Part shown: piece by piece, positions 1 to 8,053 of the stretch
Position numbering within the stretch: position 1 is the first letter of the stretch
Layout of the letters: every line of letters begins with the position of its first letter
From: Janibacter sp. Soil728
GTDB taxonomy: Bacteria > Actinomycetota > Actinomycetes > Actinomycetales > Dermatophilaceae
Assembly: GCF_001428305.1 (NCBI RefSeq)
Contig: NZ_LMRZ01000005.1
Location: forward strand, 295,392-359,391
Direction: 5' to 3'
Length of the DNA: 64,000 nucleotides
Program-made: the position numbers and the translations under genes
Notes under the pieces: model-generated
What the model saw: the letters and a program-made list of their open reading frames with translations, nothing else
The model's database searches: none
Told to the model about the DNA's origin: nothing

Positions 1-818
1 ACCTGCACGCGCACCAGCGAGAGGACGGGGTGACCGACGTGCTCGAGCATGCGGCGCACGATGTGCTTGCGGCCCTCGTGGAGGATCACCTCGACGAGCG
101 CCTTGCCCGGACGCGAGTCGACGATCTTGAAGGAGTCGACCTTCACCGGGCCGTCCTCGAGCATGACGCCCTCGCGCAGCTGCTTGCCCAGGTCCCTGGG
201 CACCGGGCCCGGGATCTCGGCGATGTAGGTCTTCAGCACACCGTGGGCCGGGTGCTGCAGCCGGTGGGCGAGGTCGCCGTCGTTGGTGAGGATGAGCAGA
301 CCCTCGGTGTCGGCGTCGAGTCGACCGACGTGGAAGAGGCGCTCCGGGCGACCGGCGACGTAGTCACCGATGCTCAACCGACCCAGCTCGTCGGACATCG
401 TCGTGACGACACCCGTCGGCTTGTTGAAGGCGAGGTAGACGCGCGACTCGTCGAGGTGGACGCGCTCGCCGTCGACGTGCACGGTCTGGCGGATGGGGTC
501 CACGCGCACGCCGAGCTCGCGCACGACCTGACCGTCGACCTCGACCCGGCCCTCGCTGATGAGGAGCTCGCAGGCACGTCGGGAGCCGATCCCGGCCGCG
601 GCCAGAACCTTCTGCAGGCGGGTCCCCTCGGGGTCGTGGATGTCGATCGGAGCGGCCTGCGGGGGCTGCGGCGCCAGCTCGGCCTGGCCGCTGCGGCTGC
701 GGCCGGTGGTCCCCCGGTCGGGCTGGTTGCGGCGGCCGGGACGCGGCGGCTTCTTGGGTCCCTTGCCACGGCCTGCGCCTTGGGGGCCTCCGGGACGGCG
801 GTTCTGGGGCGGGGTCAT
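1..818 (-). CDS. rluB: 23S rRNA pseudouridine synthase RluB (3' end cut by window edge)
   Basis: Converts a uridine of 23S rRNA (helix 90 region in the RluB/RsuA family) to pseudouridine. About 272 codons are visible and the C-terminus lies off the left edge. The N-terminus is a basic, Gly/Pro/Arg-rich tail (about residues 1-55) as in actinobacterial RluB. An S4 RNA-binding domain follows (LQKVLAAAGIGSRRACELL and on), then the catalytic domain with GRLDADTEGLLILTNDG, whose Asp is the family nucleophile, and the terminal HEGRKHIVRRM motif. The ATG overlaps the scpB stop as ATGA (815-818), so it is translationally coupled at the end of the xerD-parA-scpA-scpB block. Family is clear; RluB rather than RluE/RsuA is inferred from the scpAB context. 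Confidence 0.93.
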   Translation of the reverse strand, partial: MTPPQNRRPGGPQGAGRGKGPKKPPRPGRRNQPDRGTTGRSRSGQAELAPQPPQAAPIDIHDPEGTRLQKVLAAAGIGSRRACELLISEGRVEVDGQVVRELGVRVDPIRQTVHVDGERVHLDESRVYLAFNKPTGVVTTMSDELGRLSIGDYVAGRPERLFHVGRLDADTEGLLILTNDGDLAHRLQHPAHGVLKTYIAEIPGPVPRDLGKQLREGVMLEDGPVKVDSFKIVDSRPGKALVEVILHEGRKHIVRRMLEHVGHPVLSLVRVQ

Positions 819-1459
819 GGGCGGGCCTCATTCATGAGTTCGTCGAGCACTGTTGCGTCGGGTAGGTAAGGGGCGATGGGCGGCAGGTCGTCCAGAGAGT
901 TCAGACCCATCCGCTCCAGGAAGTAGGGGGTGGTCCCGTAGAGCGTCGCGTTGGACTCTTCGTCCTTGGTGACCTCGACGATCAGTCCGCGGGTCAGCAG
1001 CGTGCGCACGACGCCGTCGACGGTGACTCCTCGGATCGCGCTGATGCGACCCCTGGCGATCGGCTGCCGGTAGGCGATCACGGCGAGCGTCTCCAAGGAG
1101 GCGGTCGTCAGCTTGGACTGCTGGCCGTCGATGACGAAGCGCTCGACGACCGGCGCGTAGGCGTGGTGGCTGTAGAAGCGCCATCCCCCGCCGACATTGC
1201 GCACGGTGAAGCCGTGCTGGCCGTCGGCGTAGGTGCTCTCGAGCGCACCGAGGTGCTCGCGGATCTCCTCGACGGGCAGCTCGAGTGCCGACGCGAGGGC
1301 ATGGTCGGTGACCGGTTCCTCGACGATCATCAGGACCGCCGCGATGGCCGCTCGGGCACCTCCGGGCAGCTCACCGACGTCGAAGGCCACCTGGACGTCG
1401 TCGCCCTCGGCCAGTGGTTCGGCCTGGGTCAGTGGGTCGGCCTGGGTGGGTTCACTCAT
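815..1459 (-). CDS. scpB: Segregation and condensation protein ScpB
   Basis: Winged-helix kleisin-associated subunit that binds ScpA and SMC in the bacterial condensin complex. The 214-residue product has the ScpB core: paired winged helices with GGWRFYSHHAYAPVVERF, LTTASLETLAVIAYRQPI and the RGVTVDGVVRTLLTRGLI segment, and an acidic C-terminus. An upstream in-frame start at 1663 exists, but the ATG at 1459 is chosen because it begins MSEPTQADP, overlaps the end of scpA by 8 bp as usual, and gives the family length. It overlaps rluB by 4 bp downstream. Confidence 0.95.
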   Translation of the reverse strand: MSEPTQADPLTQAEPLAEGDDVQVAFDVGELPGGARAAIAAVLMIVEEPVTDHALASALELPVEEIREHLGALESTYADGQHGFTVRNVGGGWRFYSHHAYAPVVERFVIDGQQSKLTTASLETLAVIAYRQPIARGRISAIRGVTVDGVVRTLLTRGLIVEVTKDEESNATLYGTTPYFLERMGLNSLDDLPPIAPYLPDATVLDELMNEARP

Positions 1460-2375
1460 TGGGCTCCTCCTCCGCGAGCGAAGGGGGCGGTGGCTCCCCT
1501 TCGTCGAACTCGGCACCGACGTCCACGGTGCTCTCCTGGCTGCCGGTCCAGCTGACCTCGAGGTCTCCGAGTGCCTCCGGCTGGTCGAAGGTGACCTGCT
1601 TGTCGCGGAAGAGCTCGAGCAGGGCGAGGAAGCGGGCGACGACCACGAGGGTCGTGTCCGCATCGCGCACGAGCGACCGGAAGGACAGCGCGCCCTCGGC
1701 GCGCAGCCGGTCGACGACGATGACGGCCTGCTCGCGCACGCTGACGGCGGGTGCGTGCAGATGAGTCAGCCCGATGGTCTCGGGCTCCTTAGGGGTGAGG
1801 GCGCGGGCAGCGATCATGGCCAGCTGCTCGGGCGTGATGCTCATGACGAGCTCGGGCAGCAGCGCTGCCAGGTGCGGCTCCAGGCCCGCCTGACGCGGTG
1901 TCATCCGACCGGTGCCCGCCATGGTCTCGCCGAACTGGGCCGCGACATCCTTGAAGGCGCGGTACTGCATGAGCCGCGCGAAGAGGAGGTCGCGGGCCTC
2001 GATGAGCTCGAGGTCCTCCTCATCCCCGTCGCCGGTGTTGGGCAGCAGCCGCGAGGCCTTGATGTCGAGCAATGTCGCGGCGACGAGGAGGAACTCGCTC
2101 GTCTGGCCCAGGTCCCATGCCGGCTCGCTGGCCTGGAGGGCCCGCAGGTGCACCATGAACTCGTCGGTGACCTTGGCCAGAGCGATCTCGGTGATGTCCA
2201 GCTGGTGCTTGCTGATCAGACCGAGCAGGAGGTCGAAGGGCCCCTCGAAGTTGTCGAGATGCACGGTGAAGGCCTGCTCGGCGCCCCGCTTGGTGATGAC
2301 ACCACCGGGGACGGTGGCCTCTGGCGGGGTCGTGAGGGGCGAGGGGGTGGGCGCAGTGGCCGCGGGGGCCTCCAC
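1452..2375 (-). CDS. scpA: Segregation and condensation protein ScpA
   Basis: Kleisin subunit of SMC-ScpAB; it bridges the SMC heads during chromosome segregation. The 307-residue protein carries the diagnostic N-terminal motif (FEGPFDLLLGLISKHQLDITEIAL) at about residues 42-66 and a C-terminal winged helix. The start used here is a GTG at 2375, 5 bp after the parA-like stop. The first 30 residues are Pro/Thr-rich and poorly conserved in such proteins, so a start a few codons further in is possible. It is the third gene of the leftward segregation block. Confidence 0.94.
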   Translation of the reverse strand: MEAPAATAPTPSPLTTPPEATVPGGVITKRGAEQAFTVHLDNFEGPFDLLLGLISKHQLDITEIALAKVTDEFMVHLRALQASEPAWDLGQTSEFLLVAATLLDIKASRLLPNTGDGDEEDLELIEARDLLFARLMQYRAFKDVAAQFGETMAGTGRMTPRQAGLEPHLAALLPELVMSITPEQLAMIAARALTPKEPETIGLTHLHAPAVSVREQAVIVVDRLRAEGALSFRSLVRDADTTLVVVARFLALLELFRDKQVTFDQPEALGDLEVSWTGSQESTVDVGAEFDEGEPPPPSLAEEEPNE

Positions 2376-2380
2376 TGTCG

Positions 2381-3268
2381 TCAGGGAGCGCCGCCGCGCG
2401 AGATCAGCTCACGGGCCAGCTGCCGGTAGGCATTGGCCCCGGAGTGCCCGGTGGCGTAGGTGGTGATCGGCTCGGCGGCAAGAGTTGCGTCGGGGAACTT
2501 CACCGTGCGCGAGATGACGGTGTGGAAGACCCGGTCGCCGAAGTGCTCGACGACGGACCCGACGACCTCACGACTGTGCAGGGTGCGCCCGTCGTACATC
2601 GTGGCGAGGATGCCGTCGACGGTCAGGCCGGGGTTGAGCCGGTCGGTGATCTTGTCGATCGTCTCGACGAGCAGCGCGACACCACGCATGGCGAAGTACT
2701 CGGTCTCCAGCGGGATGACGACCCCGTGAGCGGCCGTCAGCGCGTTGACCGTCAGCAGCCCCAGCGAGGGTTGGCAGTCGATCAGGATGACGTCGTAGTC
2801 GTCCAGGACGGGGCGCAGGACGCGGGAGAGGATCTGCTCGCGCGCGACCTCACCGACGAGCTGCACCTCGGCAGCCGACAGGTCGATGTTGGCCGGGGCG
2901 ACGTCCAGGCCCTCGACCGAGGTGTGCTGGATGATCTCGCTGATCTCGTGCCCGCGGGAGACGAGCAGGTCGTAGATCGTGATGTCCAGCATGTGGGTCG
3001 GGACACCGAGTCCCACGGACAGGGCGCCCTGCGGGTCGAAGTCCACGAGCAGGACACGGCGGCCGGCCTCGGCCAGTGCAGCGCCCAGGTTGATGGTCGT
3101 GGTCGTCTTGCCGACCCCGCCCTTCTGGTTGCACATGGCGATGATGCGGGCCGGCCCGTGCGAGTCCAGCGGTGCTGGCTCTGGGAAGGTGGGCAGGGGC
3201 CTGCCGGTCGGACCGTACTGGGTCAGGTCGTGCTCGAATTCGAGCGGCGGCGTCACCTCGGATGCCAC
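2381..3268 (-). CDS. ParA/Soj-family ATPase
   Basis: Deviant Walker-type ParA ATPase, probably acting in chromosome or protein positioning together with the adjacent scpAB. Visible motifs are CNQKGGVGKTTTTINLG (deviant Walker A with the signature Lys), VLLVDFDPQGALSVGLG (Walker A') and YDVILIDCQPSLGLLTVNAL (Walker B). The 295-residue form starts at GTG 3268, which has a GGAG 10 bases upstream and avoids overlap with xerD; an open frame extends further upstream but there reads as a shadow of xerD. This copy lies by xerD and scpA, not beside a parB gene, so it is the segregation-operon paralogue rather than the origin-proximal ParA. Confidence 0.9.
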   Translation of the reverse strand: MASEVTPPLEFEHDLTQYGPTGRPLPTFPEPAPLDSHGPARIIAMCNQKGGVGKTTTTINLGAALAEAGRRVLLVDFDPQGALSVGLGVPTHMLDITIYDLLVSRGHEISEIIQHTSVEGLDVAPANIDLSAAEVQLVGEVAREQILSRVLRPVLDDYDVILIDCQPSLGLLTVNALTAAHGVVIPLETEYFAMRGVALLVETIDKITDRLNPGLTVDGILATMYDGRTLHSREVVGSVVEHFGDRVFHTVISRTVKFPDATLAAEPITTYATGHSGANAYRQLARELISRGGAP

Positions 3269-3330
3269 AGTCGGATCACTCCATCGGGTCTGGCGGTCGG
3301 TCAGCCTCTCGCTGATCAGCGATGAGACTA

Positions 3331-4257
3331 TCAGCGGGCGCGGGGGTGGCTTTGCGCATAGACCTCGCGCAGCTGCTGCACCGTGACCATCGTGTAGATC
3401 TGAGTGGTCGTCACGGAGGCGTGGCCGAGGAGCTCCTGGACGACCCGCACGTCGGCGCCGCCCTCCAGCAGGTGGGTGGCGAAGGAGTGGCGCATCGTGT
3501 GCGGGGAGACGTGCCCCGTCAGGCCGGCTCGGTCCGCGGCGGCCGTGATGGCCGCCCAGGCGCTCTGCCGCGACAGCCGGGCTCCTCGCCTGTTCAGGAA
3601 GAGTGCTGGTCCCGCCTTGCCCTTCGTCGACAGCTCGGGTCGTCCGCGGACCAGCCACGACTGCACGGCCTGCGTCGCGTAGGAGCCGACGGGGACGACC
3701 CGCTCCTTGTTGCCCTTGCCCAGGAGCCGGACCGCTCCGATCTCCAGGTCGAGGTCGTCGATGTCGAGGCCGACGGCCTCCGAGATGCGTGCTCCGGTCG
3801 CGTAGAGCAGCTCCAGGAGAGCGCGGTCCCGCATCGGGACGGGCCCGTCCCCCACCCCCGCGGCGTCGATGAGTCGGGTGACCTCGTCGAGGCTGATGGC
3901 CTTGGGCAGGCGCGAAGGGGGGGTCGGCGGGGCGACGTCCTCGGCGGGGTTGTGCTGGGTGACTCCCTCGAGAGCAAGGAACTTGTGCAGTCCACGGACC
4001 GCGACGAGCGTGCGTGCCGCGGAGCTGGCGGCCAGGGGCGGGTGGGAGTCGTCCCCCGTGCGCAGAGCGGCGAGAAAACCGGCGACGTGGGCCTCGGTGA
4101 CGTCCAGCGGGTCGCTGATGCCATCGGCGGCGAGGTGCTCGACGTAGCGGCCGGAGTCCCGCGTGTACGCGGAGAGGGTGTGGGCGGAGACTCCGCGCTC
4201 GACGTCCAGCTGGGTGAGCCAGGTCCGCACCGCGCGCTCCAGGGGCGTCGTGGTCAC
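3331..4257 (-). CDS. xerD: Site-specific tyrosine recombinase XerD
   Basis: Tyrosine recombinase that resolves chromosome dimers at dif together with XerC under FtsK control. The 308-residue protein has the SAM-like N-terminal core-binding domain ([17 protein letters not shown]) and a catalytic domain with the R-K-H-R-H/W-Y set: Arg in [35 protein letters not shown] with the nucleophilic Tyr. Start GTG 4257 ([10 protein letters not shown]) fits XerD length; the ATG at 4383 adds a repeat-derived stretch (see 4274-4309). XerD rather than XerC is assigned from the parA-like/scpAB neighbourhood. Confidence 0.92.
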   Translation of the reverse strand: MTTTPLERAVRTWLTQLDVERGVSAHTLSAYTRDSGRYVEHLAADGISDPLDVTEAHVAGFLAALRTGDDSHPPLAASSAARTLVAVRGLHKFLALEGVTQHNPAEDVAPPTPPSRLPKAISLDEVTRLIDAAGVGDGPVPMRDRALLELLYATGARISEAVGLDIDDLDLEIGAVRLLGKGNKERVVPVGSYATQAVQSWLVRGRPELSTKGKAGPALFLNRRGARLSRQSAWAAITAAADRAGLTGHVSPHTMRHSFATHLLEGGADVRVVQELLGHASVTTTQIYTMVTVQQLREVYAQSHPRAR

Positions 4258-4273
4258 CGGCTCACTCCTGAGA

Positions 4274-4309
4274 TCTGCGTGGCTGAACCGTTCTGCGTGG
4301 CTGAACCGT
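4274..4309. repeat. Perfect 18-bp tandem duplication upstream of xerD
   Basis: The 18-mer TCTGCGTGGCTGAACCGT occurs twice head to tail (4274-4291 and 4292-4309), in the 126-bp stretch between the xerD start and the divergent membrane-protein gene. A third partial echo (GAACCGT) follows at 4319. It lies where promoters for both genes are expected, so it may be an operator duplication or a slippage product. Confidence 0.85.
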
Positions 4310-4383
4310 GAGGGTGGTCGAACCGTGGGCACTCCATTGTGCCCACGGGTGGTCGCGACCACGCCGGGGAGTCTAATGGGCAC

Positions 4384-5007
4384 ATGAAGCTGTATGCGGA
4401 TCTACCCGCCCGTCGGACCGGTCAGATCGTCGCGGACCTGCTCATGCTCGGTTGGATTCTGCTCTGGGCATGGGTCGGGACAGTCGTGCACGCGACGACG
4501 CTCAAGCTGGGCGAGCCGGGCCATCGACTGGAGAGTGCGGGCCAAGGCTTCCGGGACAAGCTGACGACAGCCGGTGACAATGTCGACGACTTGCCGCTCC
4601 TCGACGACAAGGTGGCCAAGCCCTTCCGCGATGCAGCGGGTGCCGGATCGTCGATCGAGGACGCCGGTCGTGACCTGGTGTCTGCGGTCGACACGCTGGC
4701 GACGACCTTGGGGTGGGTCACCGCGCTGACCCCGATCCTCATCGTCGGTGCCTTCTGGTTGGCGTCGAGATGGCGCTTTGTGCGGCGAGCCACCGCCGCC
4801 CAGGCCTTGGTGGGCTCGGTCGACGACCTGGACCTCTTCGCCCTTCGCGCCATGGCCAACCAGCCCCTGCAGCGGCTGGCCCGGATCAGCGACGACCCGA
4901 CGGGCGCCTGGCGGCGTGGTGACTCCGAGGTGATCCGTGAGCTCGCCCTGCTCGAGCTGAGCGACTGCGGCCTGCGGCCTCCCGAGCCCACGATCTCCGC
5001 TGACTGA
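4384..5007 (+). CDS. Conserved two-TM membrane protein
   Basis: A 207-residue protein of unknown function. Two hydrophobic segments are visible (about residues 17-36, [19 protein letters not shown], and 118-138, [15 protein letters not shown]) with a polar helical region between them (about 40-110). That arrangement suggests an extracytoplasmic loop and a cytosolic C-terminal tail of about 70 residues. It matches an actinobacterial membrane-protein type often seen next to xerD, but no family name can be given. The start is the ATG at 4384, divergent from xerD. The stop codon lies inside the tandem repeat at 5000-5045. Confidence 0.75.
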   Translation: MKLYADLPARRTGQIVADLLMLGWILLWAWVGTVVHATTLKLGEPGHRLESAGQGFRDKLTTAGDNVDDLPLLDDKVAKPFRDAAGAGSSIEDAGRDLVSAVDTLATTLGWVTALTPILIVGAFWLASRWRFVRRATAAQALVGSVDDLDLFALRAMANQPLQRLARISDDPTGAWRRGDSEVIRELALLELSDCGLRPPEPTISAD

Positions 5008-5045
5008 GTTGACTGAGTTGACTGAGTTGACTGACTGACTGAGCT
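5000..5045. repeat. 9-bp tandem repeat (TTGACTGAG)n
   Basis: After the degenerate unit GCTGACTGAG containing the stop codon of the membrane-protein gene, TTGACTGAG is repeated three times, then breaks down to GACTGACTGAGC. The unit sequence includes TTGAC, a -35-like hexamer. It is a short minisatellite at a gene end; copy number could vary between strains. Confidence 0.85.
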
Positions 5046-5094
5046 GGCGACACCGGCTCAGGCCGAAGGGTGTGCCACCGCCTATGCCGTTGGC

Positions 5095-5194
5095 CCGTAC
5101 TTTGTGCCAGGGGTGTCCTGGCACACAGGTCTCGTGACACACAGGTCTCCTGGCGACAGGTCTCCTGCGACAGGTGTCCTGGCACAAAGTACGG
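5095..5194. repeat. 100-bp palindromic element with internal direct repeats upstream of the XRE gene
   Basis: Outer arms CCGTACTTTGTGCCAGG (5095-5111) and CCTGGCACAAAGTACGG (5178-5194) are perfect 17-bp inverted repeats. The left arm also pairs locally with CCTGGCACA at 5117-5125. Between the arms ACAGGTCTC recurs three times, followed by a fourth variant ACAGGTGTC. The element occupies the 307-bp gene-free stretch between the membrane-protein gene and the XRE-type gene at 5315. No open frame in this stretch looks coding. It could be a regulator-binding array, a structured RNA leader, or a small non-autonomous inverted-repeat element. Confidence 0.85.
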
Positions 5195-5314
5195 AGCAAC
5201 AGCAGAGCGACACGATCGACCCGCTCGATCAACACGGCGACGCCACGCCCCTCCGTCATCCACAGGTCGGCACAAGCCCGTCGGTGGTCATGCCCCGCGT
5301 CGCAGACTTGGGTC

Positions 5315-5908
5315 ATGGAACCCGTCGACGTCGACCCTGCGGAGCAGTCTTCACTCACCTGCCCCATGGACTGCGCGGTGTGCAAGGAGCCGGGTGACTG
5401 CGAGGACTGTCTCGACTGCCTGTACTGGCCCAATGTGGTGGAGGACGACCTGTGGCACCCACCCGCGCCCCGCGGCCGCTCCCTGCCGACCAAGACCGCG
5501 CAGATGGAGGACGCGCGCAGCCGGATCGTGACAAGCCGACGCGTGGGCCTGGTCTCGCGCAGATTCCGTCGTCTGGCCCGCCTCAGCCAGCGCGAGCTCG
5601 CTGCTGAGCTCGGATGGAGCCATACGTCGGTGGGTCGGATGGAGAAGGACGCAGCCACGATGCCTCTGGGCAAGATCGAGGCCCTGCTCCAACGCGCGGG
5701 CTACCGGTTCGCCATCGTTGCCAAAGACGCTGCCACGCCCACCGAAGCGTCTGACGACCTGTGGGAGGCCGCAGACCTCATCGCCCGGGATCAGGCCGGG
5801 CGCAGGCCCAGCCCGCTGGGGTCGGTCACGTGGCACCCGCCCGAGGACCTCCGCCAGGACTCGTCCCTGCGGGGTCGTGAGTGGACCTGGCAGCGGCCCG
5901 CAAGCTGA
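5315..5908 (+). CDS. XRE-type helix-turn-helix regulator with N-terminal Cys cluster
   Basis: A 197-residue predicted transcriptional regulator. Residues 16-35 hold six cysteines (CPMDCAVCKEPGDCEDCLDC; spacing C-x3-C-x2-C-x5-C-x2-C-x2-C), consistent with a metal or Fe-S site. Residues about 78-130 form an XRE/Cro-type HTH (RLSQRELAAELGWSHTSVGR, followed by PLGKIEALLQRAGY). The C-terminal about 65 residues have no recognised domain. The ATG at 5315 is chosen because it begins just before the Cys cluster; an open frame extends upstream into the palindrome without coding character. It converges on hisS with a 20-bp gap. Metal or redox sensing is an inference from the cysteines. Confidence 0.75.
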   Translation: MEPVDVDPAEQSSLTCPMDCAVCKEPGDCEDCLDCLYWPNVVEDDLWHPPAPRGRSLPTKTAQMEDARSRIVTSRRVGLVSRRFRRLARLSQRELAAELGWSHTSVGRMEKDAATMPLGKIEALLQRAGYRFAIVAKDAATPTEASDDLWEAADLIARDQAGRRPSPLGSVTWHPPEDLRQDSSLRGREWTWQRPAS

Positions 5909-5928
5909 TACCGCTGATACCTCTCTGC

Positions 5929-7296
5929 CTACTCCCCCAGCGCGACGACCTGCGGACGCAGGTCCTCCACGGGGCACTCCCATGTCGCCGCGTCGGCGTC
6001 GACCTGTTCACCGGAGCGGATGTCCTTGACCTGGTCCCCACCGGACTCCCCGGAGTCGGGGAACCAGACGTACGGGAGCCCACGACGTTCGGCGAAGCGG
6101 ATCTGCTTGCCGAACTTGGCAGCAGCAGGCGCGACTTCACACGGGATCCCCCGCGCACGCAGTGCCGTCGCCACCGCCACGGAGGCGGGGCGGCTCCCTT
6201 CGTCCGTGACGGCCACGAGGACAGCGGAGGGCGACTTGCGGCTCGCACCGACCAGTCCCTTGCCCAGGAGCAGGCCGAGGAGCCGAGAGAGGCCGATCGA
6301 GATGCCGACACCGGGGTAGGTGTTCTTGCCATCGCTGGCCAGCTCGTCATAGCGACCACCGGAGCAGAAGGAGCCCCACGACTCGTAGCCGATGAGCTGC
6401 GTCTCGTAGACAGTGCCCGTGTAGTAGTCCAGACCGCGGGCGATCTTCAGGTCCGCGACCATCGCGCCCGGCGCCGCCGCGGCACCGGTCTCGATGACGG
6501 CAGAGAGCGCTGCGAGGCCCTCGTCGAGCACGGTGTGCTCGACGCCAAGCGCCCGGACCCGCTCGACGAAGGAGGTGTCCTGAGTCCGGATCGCCGCCAG
6601 GTCGAGGCAGGCCTGCGCCTGCTCCGCGGTCCGTCCGGCCTCGACGAGCAGCGCCGCGACCTTGTCCGGGCCGATCTTGTCCAGCTTGTCGACGATGCGC
6701 AGGGTGCCGGCGACGTCCTCGATCCCCAGCCCCCGGTAGAAGCCCTCCGGGATCATCCGGTTGTTGACCTGGATGACCATCGGCGGGATCGGCAGCTTGG
6801 CGAAGATCTCGGCCATGACGAGCGGCATCTCGGCCTCGAAGTGCGGCGCCAGCTCCCCGGTGTCGACGACATCGATGTCGCACTGGGTGAACTCGCGGTA
6901 GCGCCCCTCCTGGGGCCGCTCACCGCGCCAGACCTTCTGGATCTGGTGGCGGCGGAAGGGGAAGCTCAACCGTCCGGCGTTCTCCACGACATACCGGGCA
7001 AAGGGCACCGTGAGGTCGAAGTGCAGACCGAGCTCGCTCTCACGACCTGCGCCGGTGCTGCCGCCTTCGGCATCAGCCAGGCGGTGGATCCCGTAGATCT
7101 CCTTGTCCGCATCGCCACCCTTGCCGAGGAGCCTCTCGACCGGCTCGACCGACCTGGTCTCGATCGACGGGAAGCCGTGCAGCTCGAAGGTCGAGCGGAT
7201 GACATCGATGAAGTGCTGCTCGACGACCCGCTGCTCAGGCAGGTACTCCGGGAAGCCGGACAGCGGCGTGATCTTGGTGGCGCGGGGGGTGCTCAT
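5929..7296 (-). CDS. hisS: Histidyl-tRNA synthetase
   Basis: Charges tRNA-His. The 455-residue class II synthetase shows motif 2 with the Arg-containing RHQIQKVWRGERPQEGRYREF, the histidine-binding HisA motif RGLDYYTGTVYE and motif 3 (GGRYDELA, then GVGISIGLSRLL), followed by the C-terminal anticodon-binding domain. Length is normal for the short bacterial form. It overlaps the upstream hydrolase gene by ATGA (7293-7296), so the two are probably cotranscribed. Confidence 0.97.
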   Translation of the reverse strand: MSTPRATKITPLSGFPEYLPEQRVVEQHFIDVIRSTFELHGFPSIETRSVEPVERLLGKGGDADKEIYGIHRLADAEGGSTGAGRESELGLHFDLTVPFARYVVENAGRLSFPFRRHQIQKVWRGERPQEGRYREFTQCDIDVVDTGELAPHFEAEMPLVMAEIFAKLPIPPMVIQVNNRMIPEGFYRGLGIEDVAGTLRIVDKLDKIGPDKVAALLVEAGRTAEQAQACLDLAAIRTQDTSFVERVRALGVEHTVLDEGLAALSAVIETGAAAAPGAMVADLKIARGLDYYTGTVYETQLIGYESWGSFCSGGRYDELASDGKNTYPGVGISIGLSRLLGLLLGKGLVGASRKSPSAVLVAVTDEGSRPASVAVATALRARGIPCEVAPAAAKFGKQIRFAERRGLPYVWFPDSGESGGDQVKDIRSGEQVDADAATWECPVEDLRPQVVALGE

Positions 7297-7997
7297 GACA
7301 GTCCTTGCAGATACGGGTTGGTCGCCTTCTCGCGGCCCAGCGTCGTCGCGGGGCCGTGACCGGGCAGGACGAGACTGGAGTCAGGGCGCGGATGGACAGC
7401 CCGACGAAGGGAGTCCTGCATGGCCTCGTGCGACCCGCCCGGCAGATCGGTCCGCCCGATGGACCCGGCGAAGAGCACGTCACCCGTGATGAGGGTGCGG
7501 TCCACCTCGGCCCCGGCGGGGACGCCCTCGGGCACCTGCCCCATCGCGAACATCACGGAGCCCTCGGTGTGCCCCGGCGCGTGGATGACCTCGAGGTCGA
7601 TCCCAGCCACCGTGACCACCTGGCTGTCGGTGACCTCGACGATCGTGTCGGGCTCACGCCAGGTGACCTTCTTGCCGAACTGCTGCTCGAGCATCCCGCT
7701 CAGCTGCGGTCCCAGGGACGAGGACCCCAGCGGGTCGACGAGGCGGTAGCGGTCGTCAGTGTGGATGTAGGCGGCCAGATCCCCTCCGCAGACAGGGGTC
7801 ACGGAGAAGATGTGGTCGATGTGACCGTGCGTGAGGAGCACCGCGGCCGGCTTGAGCCGGTGGGTCGTCAGCACCTCCCGCAAGGTCTCCTCGATCCCGA
7901 TGCCCGGGTCGACGATGATGCACTCCTCGCCGGGGGCATCGGCGATGACATAGCAGTTTGTCCCGAAGGCCTGCGCCGGGAAGGAGAGGGTCAGCAC
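7293..7997 (-). CDS. Glyoxalase II-like metallo-beta-lactamase-fold hydrolase
   Basis: A 234-residue MBL-fold hydrolase. The metal-binding signature THGHIDH (HxHxDH) lies at about residues 56-62, with further ligands in HAPGHTEGS, ITGDVLF and LVLPGHGPATT. The N-terminal FGTNCYVI strand is typical of the glyoxalase II/YcbL group. The substrate is unknown; in actinobacteria a gene of this type commonly sits directly upstream of hisS, as here with a 4-bp overlap. Confidence 0.88.
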   Translation of the reverse strand: MLTLSFPAQAFGTNCYVIADAPGEECIIVDPGIGIEETLREVLTTHRLKPAAVLLTHGHIDHIFSVTPVCGGDLAAYIHTDDRYRLVDPLGSSSLGPQLSGMLEQQFGKKVTWREPDTIVEVTDSQVVTVAGIDLEVIHAPGHTEGSVMFAMGQVPEGVPAGAEVDRTLITGDVLFAGSIGRTDLPGGSHEAMQDSLRRAVHPRPDSSLVLPGHGPATTLGREKATNPYLQGLS

Positions 7998-8053
7998 GGC
8001 TCAAGCCTACGTGCGGGCCCCCTCGCGCCGCGCCCTTGGGTAACCTCGGGCAT

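Noticed and set aside
30..869. Long + strand open frame opposite rluB
   Set aside because: It is the antisense shadow of rluB; the minus frame has S4 and pseudouridine synthase motifs, the + frame has none.
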